Source: Lachnospiraceae bacterium UBA7012 (GTDB lineage: Bacteria; Bacillota; Clostridia; Lachnospirales; Lachnospiraceae). Taken from it: a DNA stretch of 20,766 bases. The notes under the pieces were generated by a model, which ran no database searches, had not been told where the DNA came from, and saw only the letters and a list, made by a program, of their open reading frames with translations. The stretch spans positions 1 to 20,766 of the forward strand of contig DJXE01000129.1 in the NCBI GenBank assembly GCA_002449595.1, written 5' to 3'. Shown here piece by piece: positions 13,443 through 20,694 of the stretch (positions within the stretch are counted from its first letter, which is position 1; every line of letters starts with the position of its first letter). The position numbers were made by a program, and so were the translations under genes.

Positions 13443-14162
13443 TCAGGCTGCGGCCGAAGGATACTCCAGATCCAGGTAGAAGGCTGCCGCCGCGTTGTCA
13501 TGATACGGGTTCGCCCAGAAGATCGTGACCGCGCCGAGCGTCAGGATGCCGAGCAGGTACCAGCCGATGAACGACAGGTCGAGCGTGAACGCCTGCCACT
13601 TGTGGCCGTTCATCATCTGGCGGGAGCGCGTGATGGCTTCCGTCGCCGACAGTTCCGGGTGATCCTTCAGGAGATACGGGACCAGCCGGTAGGAATAGCT
13701 CTTGACGATGCCCGGAATGAAGAACAGGAGCGACCACAGAACCAGGAACAGGTCTCTCAGGAAAAGCGTTATGAACACCCTCCCGTAATCTCCAAAGCCT
13801 TCTTTGAGGTCATTCAGCGTAGCGCCGGTCGTGGCCACGTTGTTCCGGAAGAAGTGGTAGCAGCCGACCTGCAGCGGGTTGGTGAGGAAGATCTTGATCA
13901 GCAGGGAGATGATCGTGATGACCAGTCCCGCCGTCGCGATCGCGCCAAGGACCGCGAACTGCTGCGTGTCAGTGAGTCCGTTAACTGCATTCTCGATCGA
14001 CTGTCCCTGCACGGTCGTTTCCGCGGAACTTCCGTTGGCCGAGTTCGCGGCCGCCGTGCCGCCGAGCAGTGCATACAGCACAAGGCTCGCCACGACGCTG
14101 CTCCAGTAATTTGCCTTGAAGGCTGCCTTTCCGATGCTTTTCAGTTCTGTGTTGTCTCTCAT
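13443..14162 (-). CDS. DUF975 family integral membrane protein
   Basis: 239 residues from the chosen ATG. The N-terminus NTELKSIGKAAFKANYWSSVV matches the DUF975 opening (acidic-Leu-Lys, then AFxxNYW), followed by four to five membrane helices. The middle phrase YSYRLVPYLLKDHPELSATEAITRSRQMM precedes GHKWQAFTLDLSFIGWYLLG, which is also family-typical. The function of DUF975 is not established. The start at 14162 is preferred over an upstream GTG in the same frame because GAGGTG lies 6 nt before this ATG. It is followed by its own terminator, so it is a single-gene unit or the end of a folT transcript. Confidence 0.85.
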   Translation of the reverse strand: MRDNTELKSIGKAAFKANYWSSVVASLVLYALLGGTAAANSANGSSAETTVQGQSIENAVNGLTDTQQFAVLGAIATAGLVITIISLLIKIFLTNPLQVGCYHFFRNNVATTGATLNDLKEGFGDYGRVFITLFLRDLFLVLWSLLFFIPGIVKSYSYRLVPYLLKDHPELSATEAITRSRQMMNGHKWQAFTLDLSFIGWYLLGILTLGAVTIFWANPYHDNAAAAFYLDLEYPSAAA

Positions 14163-14377
14163 TTGAAGCACCTCTAAACTTTCTTTATTTGCGCCCGTAA
14201 GCTCTGTGGGCTGCCTGGCGCGGGTTAGTATATTTCCTGCGTTGTTGGTGCGCCGCAGGCGCGGGGTGATGTGCTCCTTCGCTGTTTCATTCGTTACCTG
14301 CGCTCTGCTATTAGTATATATGCCTCAGTTACTGGAATGACACATGAAAAACTATATTTTCATCAAATCTTAATGTT

Positions 14378-15097
14378 TTACTTACTGAATTCCTTGCGGA
14401 CCGTCCGGTCCGCCGCCTTCAGTATCAGGCAGAACAGCGCCGTGTCGACCGGCAGCATGACCGCGTTGGATACGATCCGCGCGGGCAGGAGCGCCGCGAG
14501 TGCCTTCCCGTACATGATGTGCAGCCAGAGGCTGTTCAGGATAATGTTGTCAAATACTTTGACAATGAGGTTCGCGAGGAAGACCCTTTTCACCGAAACC
14601 GGCTTCCGGTAGAACGCGAAGCCGTAGATCAGGCCTCCCAGCACCGCGCTCAGCGTAAAGCCCGGGAAGTAGGCGCCGGACGGCTTGAGCATCAGCTTCA
14701 GGATGTCGAGCACGCCTGCGAAGATCCCGCCGACCGCCGGTCCGAACAGGAAGTCCACGATCACGTTCGGTACGTTGGAGAAGCCGATCCGCACGTACGG
14801 CCCGATCTGGATGCTCGCGACGTAGTTCAGGACGATCGCGAGCGCCGCCATGAGCCCGCAGAATGTGATGACGCGGAGCTTGCGGAATTCGCCGAGCGAG
14901 AGCTTGAATATTTCAAACCAATTCTTCTTGCCTGCGGCGTCATTCGCTCTTGCAGTGGTACTCTGCGTGCTTGCTGCGACGTCGTTCACTCTTGCAGCGG
15001 CACTCTGCGTGCCTGCTGCGCTGTCCTGCACTCTTGCTGCGACGTCGTTCGTATTTGTGATGGCGTCTTGCGTAAGGTTTTTGCTGTCATTTCCCAT
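14378..15097 (-). CDS. folT: ECF transporter S component for folate (FolT)
   Basis: 239 residues from the ATG at 15097, preceded by AGGAGGTG and seven Ts. Residues from about 55 on form a six-helix S component with family phrases RVITFCGLMAALAIVLNY, FSNVPNVIVDFLFGPAVGG and PSGAYFPGFTLSAVLGGLIYG. S components bind the vitamin and dock on the shared EcfAAT energy module, which is not in this window. The folate assignment rests on the sequence plus the upstream tetrahydrofolate riboswitch. Residues about 8-50 form a cytoplasmic extension of 14-residue Ala-rich repeats absent from most family members. A nearby AT-rich inverted repeat (ATGAAAA/TTTTCAT, 14344-14363) lies just past the stop and may be a weak terminator. 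Confidence 0.92.
   Translation of the reverse strand: MGNDSKNLTQDAITNTNDVAARVQDSAAGTQSAAARVNDVAASTQSTTARANDAAGKKNWFEIFKLSLGEFRKLRVITFCGLMAALAIVLNYVASIQIGPYVRIGFSNVPNVIVDFLFGPAVGGIFAGVLDILKLMLKPSGAYFPGFTLSAVLGGLIYGFAFYRKPVSVKRVFLANLIVKVFDNIILNSLWLHIMYGKALAALLPARIVSNAVMLPVDTALFCLILKAADRTVRKEFSK
14938..15060 (-). repeat. 42-bp in-frame tandem repeat, three units, in folT
   Basis: The + strand pattern TTC(A/G)CTCTTGCAG(C/T)GG(C/T)ACTCTGCGTGC recurs with a 42-bp period; the third unit is more diverged. It encodes three 14-residue units around the pattern (A)ARxxDxAAxTQ ahead of the first membrane helix. Confidence 0.75.
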
Positions 15098-15104
15098 AAA
15101 AAAA

Positions 15105-15141
15105 CACCTCCTCATGCAATTGACCACTACATCAGGAGGTG
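15105..15141 (-). terminator. Expression-platform hairpin masking the folT ribosome site (terminator-like)
   Basis: On the minus strand CACCTCCTGATG (15141-15130) pairs with CATGAGGAGGTG (15116-15105), 11 of 12 bp. It is followed at once by seven Ts (15104-15098) and the folT ATG. The 3' arm contains the AGGAGG ribosome site. The same hairpin could therefore stop transcription or block translation; it lies downstream of the THF aptamer. Confidence 0.75.
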
Positions 15142-15196
15142 ATTTCCTCGGATCTCCGGACCTGTCTTGCCGTGTCCGAATTCATCCCCGGTTGTA

Positions 15197-15327
15197 GCAG
15201 CGGGATGCGGACCTCTCACCGCGGGCGGCCTTCCTGTGCGGCGCTTCGCCGCTCATTCCTGCCGCTCCTTCGTCCGGAAGACAACTCCCTGTTCCTCCGG
15301 CACTTGACGCGAGAGATCCTACTCTGC
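15197..15327 (-). promoter_or_regulatory. Tetrahydrofolate (THF) riboswitch aptamer upstream of folT
   Basis: Read on the minus strand the leader carries, in order, the conserved THF-aptamer segments: GCAGAGTAG, CGCGTCAAGTG, GGGAGTTGTC, ACGAAGG, GCGGTGAGAG and GCATCCCGCTGC. The closing helix P1 is GCAG/CTGC, in place of the more common GGAG/CUCC, a compensatory change. The segment between ACGAAGG and GCGGTGA is longer than in textbook examples, with an extra GC-rich hairpin (GCGGCGAAGCGCCGC). Just downstream GGGATG can pair with CATCCC of the aptamer, a plausible switching helix. It should turn folT off when reduced folates are plentiful. Confidence 0.85.
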
Positions 15328-15401
15328 GAGGATACCCAGGGCCGGAAGGTCATTTGAAGGCCCTCAGAGCGATCCATGGTATCCGTAAGTTAAAAGTTCA
15401 A

Positions 15402-16832
15402 TTATTTCTTCTTGGTCGACACCCAATCCACAGTACTCGGATCCGTGTCGGGTTCGATCTGGTAGCCCATGTCGCGGATGATGTATCTCGCGAGAAGCTG
15501 CGTGTACCTGCGCCGGCCTTCCTCGTTCATGTGCACGCCGTCCAGCAGGCACTCCTTCGCGGAATAGCCGTTGATCAGGTTGTGGTAGAAGTCGATCGTC
15601 TGCGTGTTGCTGTGCTCGCCGACGATGTTCTGCACGATCTCGGAGTAGTTCTCCAGCGTGCCGATTCCGTTGCTCATGATGTTGCCGTCGCCGAGGTACG
15701 CGTGCGTCGCGCCGTCAAAGAACTGCGCGTACGTCGGGCAGCAGAAGATGATCTGCGCCTTCGGGAAGTACTCGCGGATCAGGCGGATGGAGTATTCCAT
15801 CGCGCCGCCGAAGTTCTTCACCATGACGGCGGGATCCTCGTTCATGTCGGCGTCGCGGAGCGTGCTTTTCTGGAAAAAGTCATTGACCCCGTACTCGATA
15901 ACGAATATGTCGGTCTTCGAGAAATCACAGGATTTGAACACGTCGTACGTGTACTCGTACTCCTCGAAGAAGTGCGGGTCGACTCGTCCGCAGATCGCGT
16001 TGACCATGCCCGGAAGCGAGCGGGATTCCCACTTGTCGAGCTCCGTCGGCTCGTCCGGGGGCACCGTGCCCGACGTCCCGCCCATCGCGAGATTGTACAC
16101 GTTCGCCTGGCAGTATTTTTTCAGAAGATACGCGATACCGTCGGTTCCCTTGAAGTTGCCGATCTGGCTGTCGCCGAGAAGGACGATCTGCATCTTCGCG
16201 TCCTTGCCGGTCAGCGTCGAGACGACGCCCTCAGGCAGCTCCGCCTCGACGAGTTCCTCGATCGGGTTTTCCATCTGGCTCGGGTCGACCGCGGTCTCCG
16301 TCTCATACTGCGCGGAACCGCTGTCCTCGTGCACGATGTTCGTCGTCGTCTGGGATTTGTACTTCTCTTCGTCCTCCTCCGAGACTTCGATGAACTTCGT
16401 GTTGCCGACGTATTCCTCTTCTTCGGCTTCCTCTTCCGCCTTCTTCTCCGCTTCCACTTCGGCAGCTGCCTTCTCTTCTGCGGCCTTCTTCGCGGCGAGA
16501 GCCTTCTCTACAGCGGCGCTCTTTCTGGCTGCTTCCTTCGCCTCTTCGTCCTCGTCCGTCCCGTCAACCGCGACGGCGATCTTCTCTTCGTCCGGTGCCA
16601 CCACTTCCGCGGCAGCCACCTTGCTGTTATTCTCATTGCCCATTCTGCCGACCATGTAGCCGGCCACGCCGACGACTGCGACCGCGACGGTCATGAGCAC
16701 GCCCATGAGGATCTTCTGCTGATCCTTGTTCAGAAGGTTCTTCTTCGAGAGTTCCCTCTTCAGGATCTCCTTCTTGAAGTTATCTCTTCCGCCCGGACGA
16801 TTCAGGTCATTCTTTCTCTGATCGTTTTCCAT
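15402..16832 (-). CDS. Membrane-anchored SGNH/GDSL-hydrolase-family protein with charged stalk
   Basis: 476 residues from the ATG at 16832, preferred over an upstream GTG because AAAGGAGG lies just before it. A basic cytoplasmic segment (1-40) leads to one membrane helix (about 41-63), then a Glu/Ala/Lys-rich, probably coiled-coil or extended stalk (90-140). The SGNH domain (about 213-460) shows all blocks: Ser222 in LLGDSQIGN, Gly251/Gly252 in AMGGTSG, Asn317 in EYGVNDFF, and Asp431/His434 in DGVHMNEEG. It should face the outside. SGNH enzymes of this layout remove or transfer O-acyl groups on cell-wall polymers, so it may act on what the MBOAT cluster adds (inference). No clear terminator follows. 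Confidence 0.85.
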   Translation of the reverse strand: MENDQRKNDLNRPGGRDNFKKEILKRELSKKNLLNKDQQKILMGVLMTVAVAVVGVAGYMVGRMGNENNSKVAAAEVVAPDEEKIAVAVDGTDEDEEAKEAARKSAAVEKALAAKKAAEEKAAAEVEAEKKAEEEAEEEEYVGNTKFIEVSEEDEEKYKSQTTTNIVHEDSGSAQYETETAVDPSQMENPIEELVEAELPEGVVSTLTGKDAKMQIVLLGDSQIGNFKGTDGIAYLLKKYCQANVYNLAMGGTSGTVPPDEPTELDKWESRSLPGMVNAICGRVDPHFFEEYEYTYDVFKSCDFSKTDIFVIEYGVNDFFQKSTLRDADMNEDPAVMVKNFGGAMEYSIRLIREYFPKAQIIFCCPTYAQFFDGATHAYLGDGNIMSNGIGTLENYSEIVQNIVGEHSNTQTIDFYHNLINGYSAKECLLDGVHMNEEGRRRYTQLLARYIIRDMGYQIEPDTDPSTVDWVSTKKK

Positions 16833-17012
16833 AGTCCTCCTTTCGCCTTGCGCCGCGCGCGGCGGCACTCAGTCCAATAGGATTTTACCACATGGAAGCA
16901 ACCCGAAACCCTTTTTCGCCAAAGCTTCACAGAAAGAACACATTCCGCGGTGGTTTGCGGCTTTTTACATGCGTACAGCCTCGCCGGCTGTCCGGAGGCC
17001 GGCAGGCAGCTT

Positions 17013-17636
17013 TCATACAATCACTTTCTCAAAATCCGATGCCGGATGCTTACAGATCGGGCAGATGAAATCCGCAGGGAGCTCCTCGCCCTCGTACTCG
17101 TAGCCGCAGATCGTGCAGCGCCAGATCGTCTTTCCTGTCTTCTCTTTCTTCTCTTCCGGCTTCGGCTTGATGTTCTTCTGGTAGTAATCGTACGTCGTCG
17201 ACGGCACGTCCGAGAGTACGTCCATATCTTCCACTGAAGCAATGAAAAGCGTATGGCTCCCCAGATCCAGCATCTGCTCTACCTTCGCGCTGATAAACGC
17301 ATTCGTACCGGCAGTCACATACAGGATGCCGTTCTCAGACCTTTTCACCGAAGATTTAAAGCCGGCAAACTTGTCCGCATCCCTTCCGGACTGGAATCCA
17401 AATCTCTGAAACAGCGCAAACTCCGCCGCCTCGCTGATCATTGAAATGTTGAACTTGCCTGTGCGCTCCACCATGCCGTGCGTATAGTTCGCCTTGTTGA
17501 CCGCGATGCTGATGCGGTTCGGCTCGCTCGTCACCTGGCCGGCGGTGTTGATGATGCAGCCGTTGTCCTTTTCCCCTTCCTTCGCCGTAAGGACGAAGAG
17601 ACCGTATGTCAGTTTGTACATTGCCCGTTTATCCAT
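17013..17636 (-). CDS. High-molecular-weight rubredoxin (flavin-reductase domain plus rubredoxin), Hrb-like
   Basis: 207 residues from the ATG at 17636, with AAGGAGG 6 nt upstream. Residues 1-150 form an FMN-binding flavin-reductase-like domain (YGLFVLTAKEG, then GCIINTAGQVTSEP). A Lys/Glu-rich linker (157-170) joins a rubredoxin domain with the Fe(SCys)4 set Cys174, Cys177, Cys192 and Cys195 in WRCTICGYEYEG and FICPICKHP. In acetogens Hrb passes electrons from NAD(P)H to flavodiiron proteins for oxygen or NO removal, so a role in oxidative-stress defence is likely in the cytoplasm. A GC-rich inverted repeat just past the stop (about 16981-17010) may act in termination but lacks a T-run. Confidence 0.92.
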   Translation of the reverse strand: MDKRAMYKLTYGLFVLTAKEGEKDNGCIINTAGQVTSEPNRISIAVNKANYTHGMVERTGKFNISMISEAAEFALFQRFGFQSGRDADKFAGFKSSVKRSENGILYVTAGTNAFISAKVEQMLDLGSHTLFIASVEDMDVLSDVPSTTYDYYQKNIKPKPEEKKEKTGKTIWRCTICGYEYEGEELPADFICPICKHPASDFEKVIV

Positions 17637-17795
17637 GGGAGTCCTCCTTTTCAAAATGCCTGTCTCAGGGTGCCTGGCTTTTCGTTACTTTCCCGTCACA
17701 TGCTTTGACGCGCCGATTTAAGCGCTTTTCCACTTTAAGTGTACCATTCCGGCAGATTATCCGCATTACTTTAAGCCGACGCCGCTTTTCAAAAA

Positions 17796-17848
17796 GTTAG
17801 AAATCCTAACATATTTATGTTGTAATTTCCAACATCCCTGCCTATAAT
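17796..17848 (+). promoter_or_regulatory. Promoter with overlapping operator-like inverted repeats for the XRE-Fic cassette
   Basis: A -35 box TTGTAA (17820-17825) and a consensus -10 box TATAAT (17843-17848) are separated by 17 bp. The inverted repeat ATGTTG/CAACAT (17817-17822 with 17830-17835) covers the -35, and GTTAG/CTAAC (17796-17800 with 17806-17810) lies just upstream. This is the expected layout for autorepression by the XRE protein encoded first in the operon; binding itself is inference. Confidence 0.75.
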
Positions 17849-17882
17849 TAATTAGCTGGCAAAGCAAGGAGGAATGAGTATT

Positions 17883-18203
17883 ATGGATACAATCAATGAA
17901 AGAATTAAGAGTTTAAGAACCAGCTTGCATCTCTCTCAGGATTATGTGGCTAAATATCTTGGTGTAAGCCGCTCCACTTATACACAGATGGAAAATGGGA
18001 ACCGAAAAGTATTAGCAGATGAAGTAGCGCAGTTATGTATGCTATTTGGAGTATCAGCAGATAATCTTATAAACAGTACAGAAATCAGCCAGCCCGCTAC
18101 GATGTTTGCCCGCAGTTTTGAAAAGCTTGATGAGCGTGACCAGGCAGAAATAATGAATCTTATCAGGTTTAAGGAGCAGGCGAAAGCACAGAGGACTTCA
18201 TAA
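17883..18203 (+). CDS. XRE-family HTH transcriptional regulator (probable repressor/antitoxin-side partner)
   Basis: 106 residues from the ATG at 17883. This start is chosen because GGAGG (17868-17872) is 10 nt away, while an earlier in-frame ATG at 17874 lies only 1 nt from it. The helix-turn-helix spans about 4-58 (IKSLRTSLHLSQDYVAKYLGVSRSTYTQMENG). A short helical tail follows, with ERDQAEIMNLIRF. It lies directly downstream of a promoter with inverted repeats, and its TAA overlaps the next ATG (TAATG), so the two genes are coupled. XRE regulators paired with ImmA/IrrE proteases are typically repressors that the protease inactivates. Base composition is clearly AT-richer than the genes on both sides. 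Confidence 0.9.
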   Translation: MDTINERIKSLRTSLHLSQDYVAKYLGVSRSTYTQMENGNRKVLADEVAQLCMLFGVSADNLINSTEISQPATMFARSFEKLDERDQAEIMNLIRFKEQAKAQRTS

Positions 18204-19564
18204 TGCAGTTTAAACTGAAAGCAACGGAATATACTGATCCAGAAGCAATGGCAAAGGGTTATCTGACTCAGTATTATGGCAATCACAAAATAGAATACCC
18301 CATTAATCCATTTCAAATGCTGAAGGATGAGGGTGTTCTATTTTCTTTAATGAATTTTGAGAAACTGGAGGGCGTCTATATACCGGCATCTTCCGAGGAT
18401 GACATTGCCGTCGTTGGTATTAATGCAAACAGGCCTATTACACGACAAAGGTTCACAGCTGCTCACGAGCTCTGTCATCATTTTAGGGATGCTGATAAAC
18501 AAATATCATGTCTTATCGGCTCCAATAAAGAAATAGAGAGATTTGCAGAGGCTTTTGCGGCCGCTGTACTAATGCCTTTGACTGAGTTACGCATCCAAGT
18601 CAATAAACGCAAAAAGAACAATGGATGTGTGTCTTTTGATGATGTTCTGGAAATTGCTACTTATTTTGGCGTAAGCTTTCAGGCGTGCCTTTACAGAATT
18701 GCATATATGATTCATGCAATCTCAGGCAATACAGAACCGAGAGAGCTTAACATTCGAGCTCGCAAATACGCTCCCGAAAAAGAACGTAAGAAACGTCATC
18801 TGACTTATACCAACTTATATGCCGGACTTATTGATTGCTATCAGGAGCAATTATCCTTTACGCCGACTGATCATGCTCGCTATGTATTCCAAAATGAGTA
18901 TATTTACAATGACAGCCGCATGGAAGGCTTGAATGTCACACCGGAGGAAGCAGCTGAAATCGTAACAGACCTACGCCTGAATATGCAGAACAGCGCATAT
19001 TGTAACGAAGAAAATGAGGCATATCTCTCCATTGCCGGACACTATGATATGTATCAGGAGATATTTGCTATCCCGGTAAAGAAATCTCTGGATGTGTATT
19101 ATATTTTTACGTTGAACAAACTGCTGTTTTCTCATTATCCTCATCCGGAGTTCGGAGGCTCTGTTCGGCAAAACAATACGTTGGTTCTCGGTGCCAAATT
19201 TGAAACAGTAGATTATCTCGAAATATTTAACGAACTTGCAAAAGTAGATCATGAGGTAAGAGACTTTTTTACAAGAAAAGAAGAAGTTTCATTAAGCGAA
19301 TACATCATGCATGTCGCCAGAACGCATCATCAAATCACAGTAATACACCCATTTCCAGAAGGGAATGGAAGAACTTCCAGAGCGTTCATGAATGTTCAGT
19401 TTGTCCGCGCAGGAATTACGCCGATTTATATCAAGGTCGAGGATAAGATAGAATACATTTCCGCATTAGCACGGGCAGATCAATACGGGGACTATGACGA
19501 GCTCTATGAGATAGTATTCCGATTGATTCTCAGGGCTTTCGTTGATCTGCATAGTGGCGAATAA
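18203..19564 (+). CDS. ImmA/IrrE metallopeptidase fused to a Fic-domain AMPylase-like enzyme
   Basis: 453 residues, two domains. The N-terminal half (about 25-175) is ImmA/IrrE: zinc motif HELCH (His88, Glu89, His92) in FTAAHELCHHF, and third ligand Glu112 in the ERFAEAFAAAVLMP segment. The C-terminal half (about 200-453) is Fic: flap HPEFGGSVR (314-322), complete active motif HPFPEGNGRTSR (382-393, catalytic His382), and an N-terminal inhibitory-helix-like SRMEGLNVT with Glu241. In the usual (S/T)xxxE(G/N) inhibitory motif the first residue would be at 237; here it is Asp with Ser at 238. Fic enzymes usually move AMP to protein hydroxyls; ImmA-type proteases cut repressors. Coupled to the XRE gene, it resembles a toxin or defence effector. 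Both active sites look intact. Confidence 0.9.
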   Translation: MQFKLKATEYTDPEAMAKGYLTQYYGNHKIEYPINPFQMLKDEGVLFSLMNFEKLEGVYIPASSEDDIAVVGINANRPITRQRFTAAHELCHHFRDADKQISCLIGSNKEIERFAEAFAAAVLMPLTELRIQVNKRKKNNGCVSFDDVLEIATYFGVSFQACLYRIAYMIHAISGNTEPRELNIRARKYAPEKERKKRHLTYTNLYAGLIDCYQEQLSFTPTDHARYVFQNEYIYNDSRMEGLNVTPEEAAEIVTDLRLNMQNSAYCNEENEAYLSIAGHYDMYQEIFAIPVKKSLDVYYIFTLNKLLFSHYPHPEFGGSVRQNNTLVLGAKFETVDYLEIFNELAKVDHEVRDFFTRKEEVSLSEYIMHVARTHHQITVIHPFPEGNGRTSRAFMNVQFVRAGITPIYIKVEDKIEYISALARADQYGDYDELYEIVFRLILRAFVDLHSGE

Positions 19565-19598
19565 GCTGCAGAGTACACATCGTTACTTTTCAAAACAC

Positions 19599-19627
19599 TT
19601 TACCATAGCAAAGGATAATCCTATAAT
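19599..19627 (+). promoter_or_regulatory. Sigma-A-type promoter for the aquaporin gene
   Basis: A -10 box TATAAT (19622-19627) is preceded after 17 bp by TTTACC (19599-19604), a moderate -35. It begins 35 bp past the Fic stop and would give a leader of about 190 nt before the aquaporin ATG. Confidence 0.6.
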
Positions 19628-19645
19628 TAAACTAGTTGTTTCACA

Positions 19646-19700
19646 GGGAAAATGTCAGCCGGCCGCGCCGAAGCGCCGCGGCGGCTGAGCGTGATTTCCC
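19646..19700 (+). promoter_or_regulatory. Structured 5' leader element of the aquaporin transcript
   Basis: Outer arms GGGAAA (19646-19651) and TTTCCC (19695-19700) enclose a strong inner stem of 12 bp with one bulged G (TCAGCCG-G-CCGCG with CGCGGCGGCTGA, 9-nt loop). It starts about a dozen bases after the predicted transcript start. A further CTGCC/GGCAG hairpin enclosing CGCA/TGCG lies downstream (about 19721-19752). No T-run follows, so it is not a simple terminator; it may be an unrecognised regulatory RNA. Confidence 0.5.
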
Positions 19701-19825
19701 GATACTGGTTTGATCGGCGTTTCTGCCGCAGTAGACGCATTTTGCGAGGCAGCAGCATCTCTGCATCAGCCAGTCTCTTTGCAGTTCATCTCTACTGGAT
19801 ACGCGCTTCAGAATGGGGGTAGTTT

Positions 19826-20617
19826 ATGTTTGTGACAAAGAAATACGTTGCGGAGTTCATCGGTACCGCCGTTCTGGTGCTGGTCGGCTGCGGCACGGCG
19901 ATGGTCGTCGGATGCGACGCCTCGATCGGCTCCGGCTATCTGCTGACCGCGCTCGCGTTCGGCCTCTCCATCGTCGCGGAAGCGTATGTGATCGGCAACA
20001 TCTCCGGCTGCCACATCAATCCGGCGGTCTCGCTCGCTTTCTACATGAAGGGCGACCTCAGCAAGACCGACTTCATCGGCTACGTGATCGCGCAGGTCCT
20101 CGGCGGCTTCTGCGGCTCCTGCATCCTTGCCTGCATCTTCGGTCTCGGACATGTGACCGACCTGACCGGCGGCTTCGGCGCGAACGGCCTCGCCGGCGTG
20201 AACGGCAGCGTCCTCGCCGGCCTGCTCGTTGAGATCGTGCTGACCTTCATCTTCGTCCTGACCATCCTCGGCGTCACGACCGCGAAGTACAACCACGGCT
20301 CGTTCGGCGGCCTTGTCATCGGCCTCACTCTCACCTTTGTCCACATCCTGGGCATCGGCCTGACCGGCACGTCCGTCAACCCCGCGAGAAGCATCGCTCC
20401 CGCGATCTTCGCAGCAGCCGTCGGCAACAGCGCTCCGCTGATCGCCCTCTGGGTCTTCATCGTTGGCCCTCTGGCTGGCGCAGCCCTCGCAGCTCTCGTC
20501 TACAAATTCCTTGAGAAGGAAGAAGTTCCCGCAGAAGAGATCCCGGAAGCTGTGGAAGAAGCTGCTGACGCAGTCGAAGAAGAAGCAGAAGAAGTCGCTG
20601 CAGCCATCGAAGACTGA
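19826..20617 (+). CDS. aqpZ: MIP-family aquaporin (AqpZ-type water channel)
   Basis: 263 residues with six membrane helices and two re-entrant NPA loops: HINPAVS (Asn65-Pro66-Ala67) and SVNPARS (Asn185-Pro186-Ala187). By alignment to AqpZ the selectivity filter is Phe45, His173, Thr182 and Arg188, the water-specific set. NPARS rather than NPARD also argues against a glycerol facilitator. Residues from about 232 on form an acidic Glu/Ala-rich cytoplasmic tail of roughly 30 residues, not seen in classic AqpZ. A GGGGGT ribosome site lies 6 nt before the ATG. The gene has its own promoter, structured leader and terminator, so it is monocistronic and unlinked to the AT-rich Fic cassette upstream. 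Confidence 0.93.
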   Translation: MFVTKKYVAEFIGTAVLVLVGCGTAMVVGCDASIGSGYLLTALAFGLSIVAEAYVIGNISGCHINPAVSLAFYMKGDLSKTDFIGYVIAQVLGGFCGSCILACIFGLGHVTDLTGGFGANGLAGVNGSVLAGLLVEIVLTFIFVLTILGVTTAKYNHGSFGGLVIGLTLTFVHILGIGLTGTSVNPARSIAPAIFAAAVGNSAPLIALWVFIVGPLAGAALAALVYKFLEKEEVPAEEIPEAVEEAADAVEEEAEEVAAAIED

Positions 20618-20667
20618 CGCGCATCAAGCATCCGGCGACAGCCGGAACCATATCACCACAATTACTG

Positions 20668-20694
20668 AGAGGCAGGTGCACCGCACCTGCCTCT
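20668..20694 (+). terminator. Rho-independent terminator of the aquaporin gene
   Basis: A perfect 12-bp stem, AGAGGCAGGTGC (20668-20679) with GCACCTGCCTCT (20683-20694), closes a 3-nt loop. It is followed by TTCATTCTTCC. It lies 50 bp past the stop. Nothing further is recognised in the last 70 bases. Confidence 0.85.

Noticed and set aside
15354..16880. A 508-codon open frame on + opposite the SGNH gene
   Set aside because: Long only because of GC-rich third positions on the other strand. No motifs, and it overlaps a clear SGNH enzyme and the riboswitch-side intergenic region.
19826..20617. Glycerol facilitator GlpF
   Set aside because: The second loop reads NPARS rather than NPARD, and the filter residues Phe45, His173, Thr182 and Arg188 match AqpZ.
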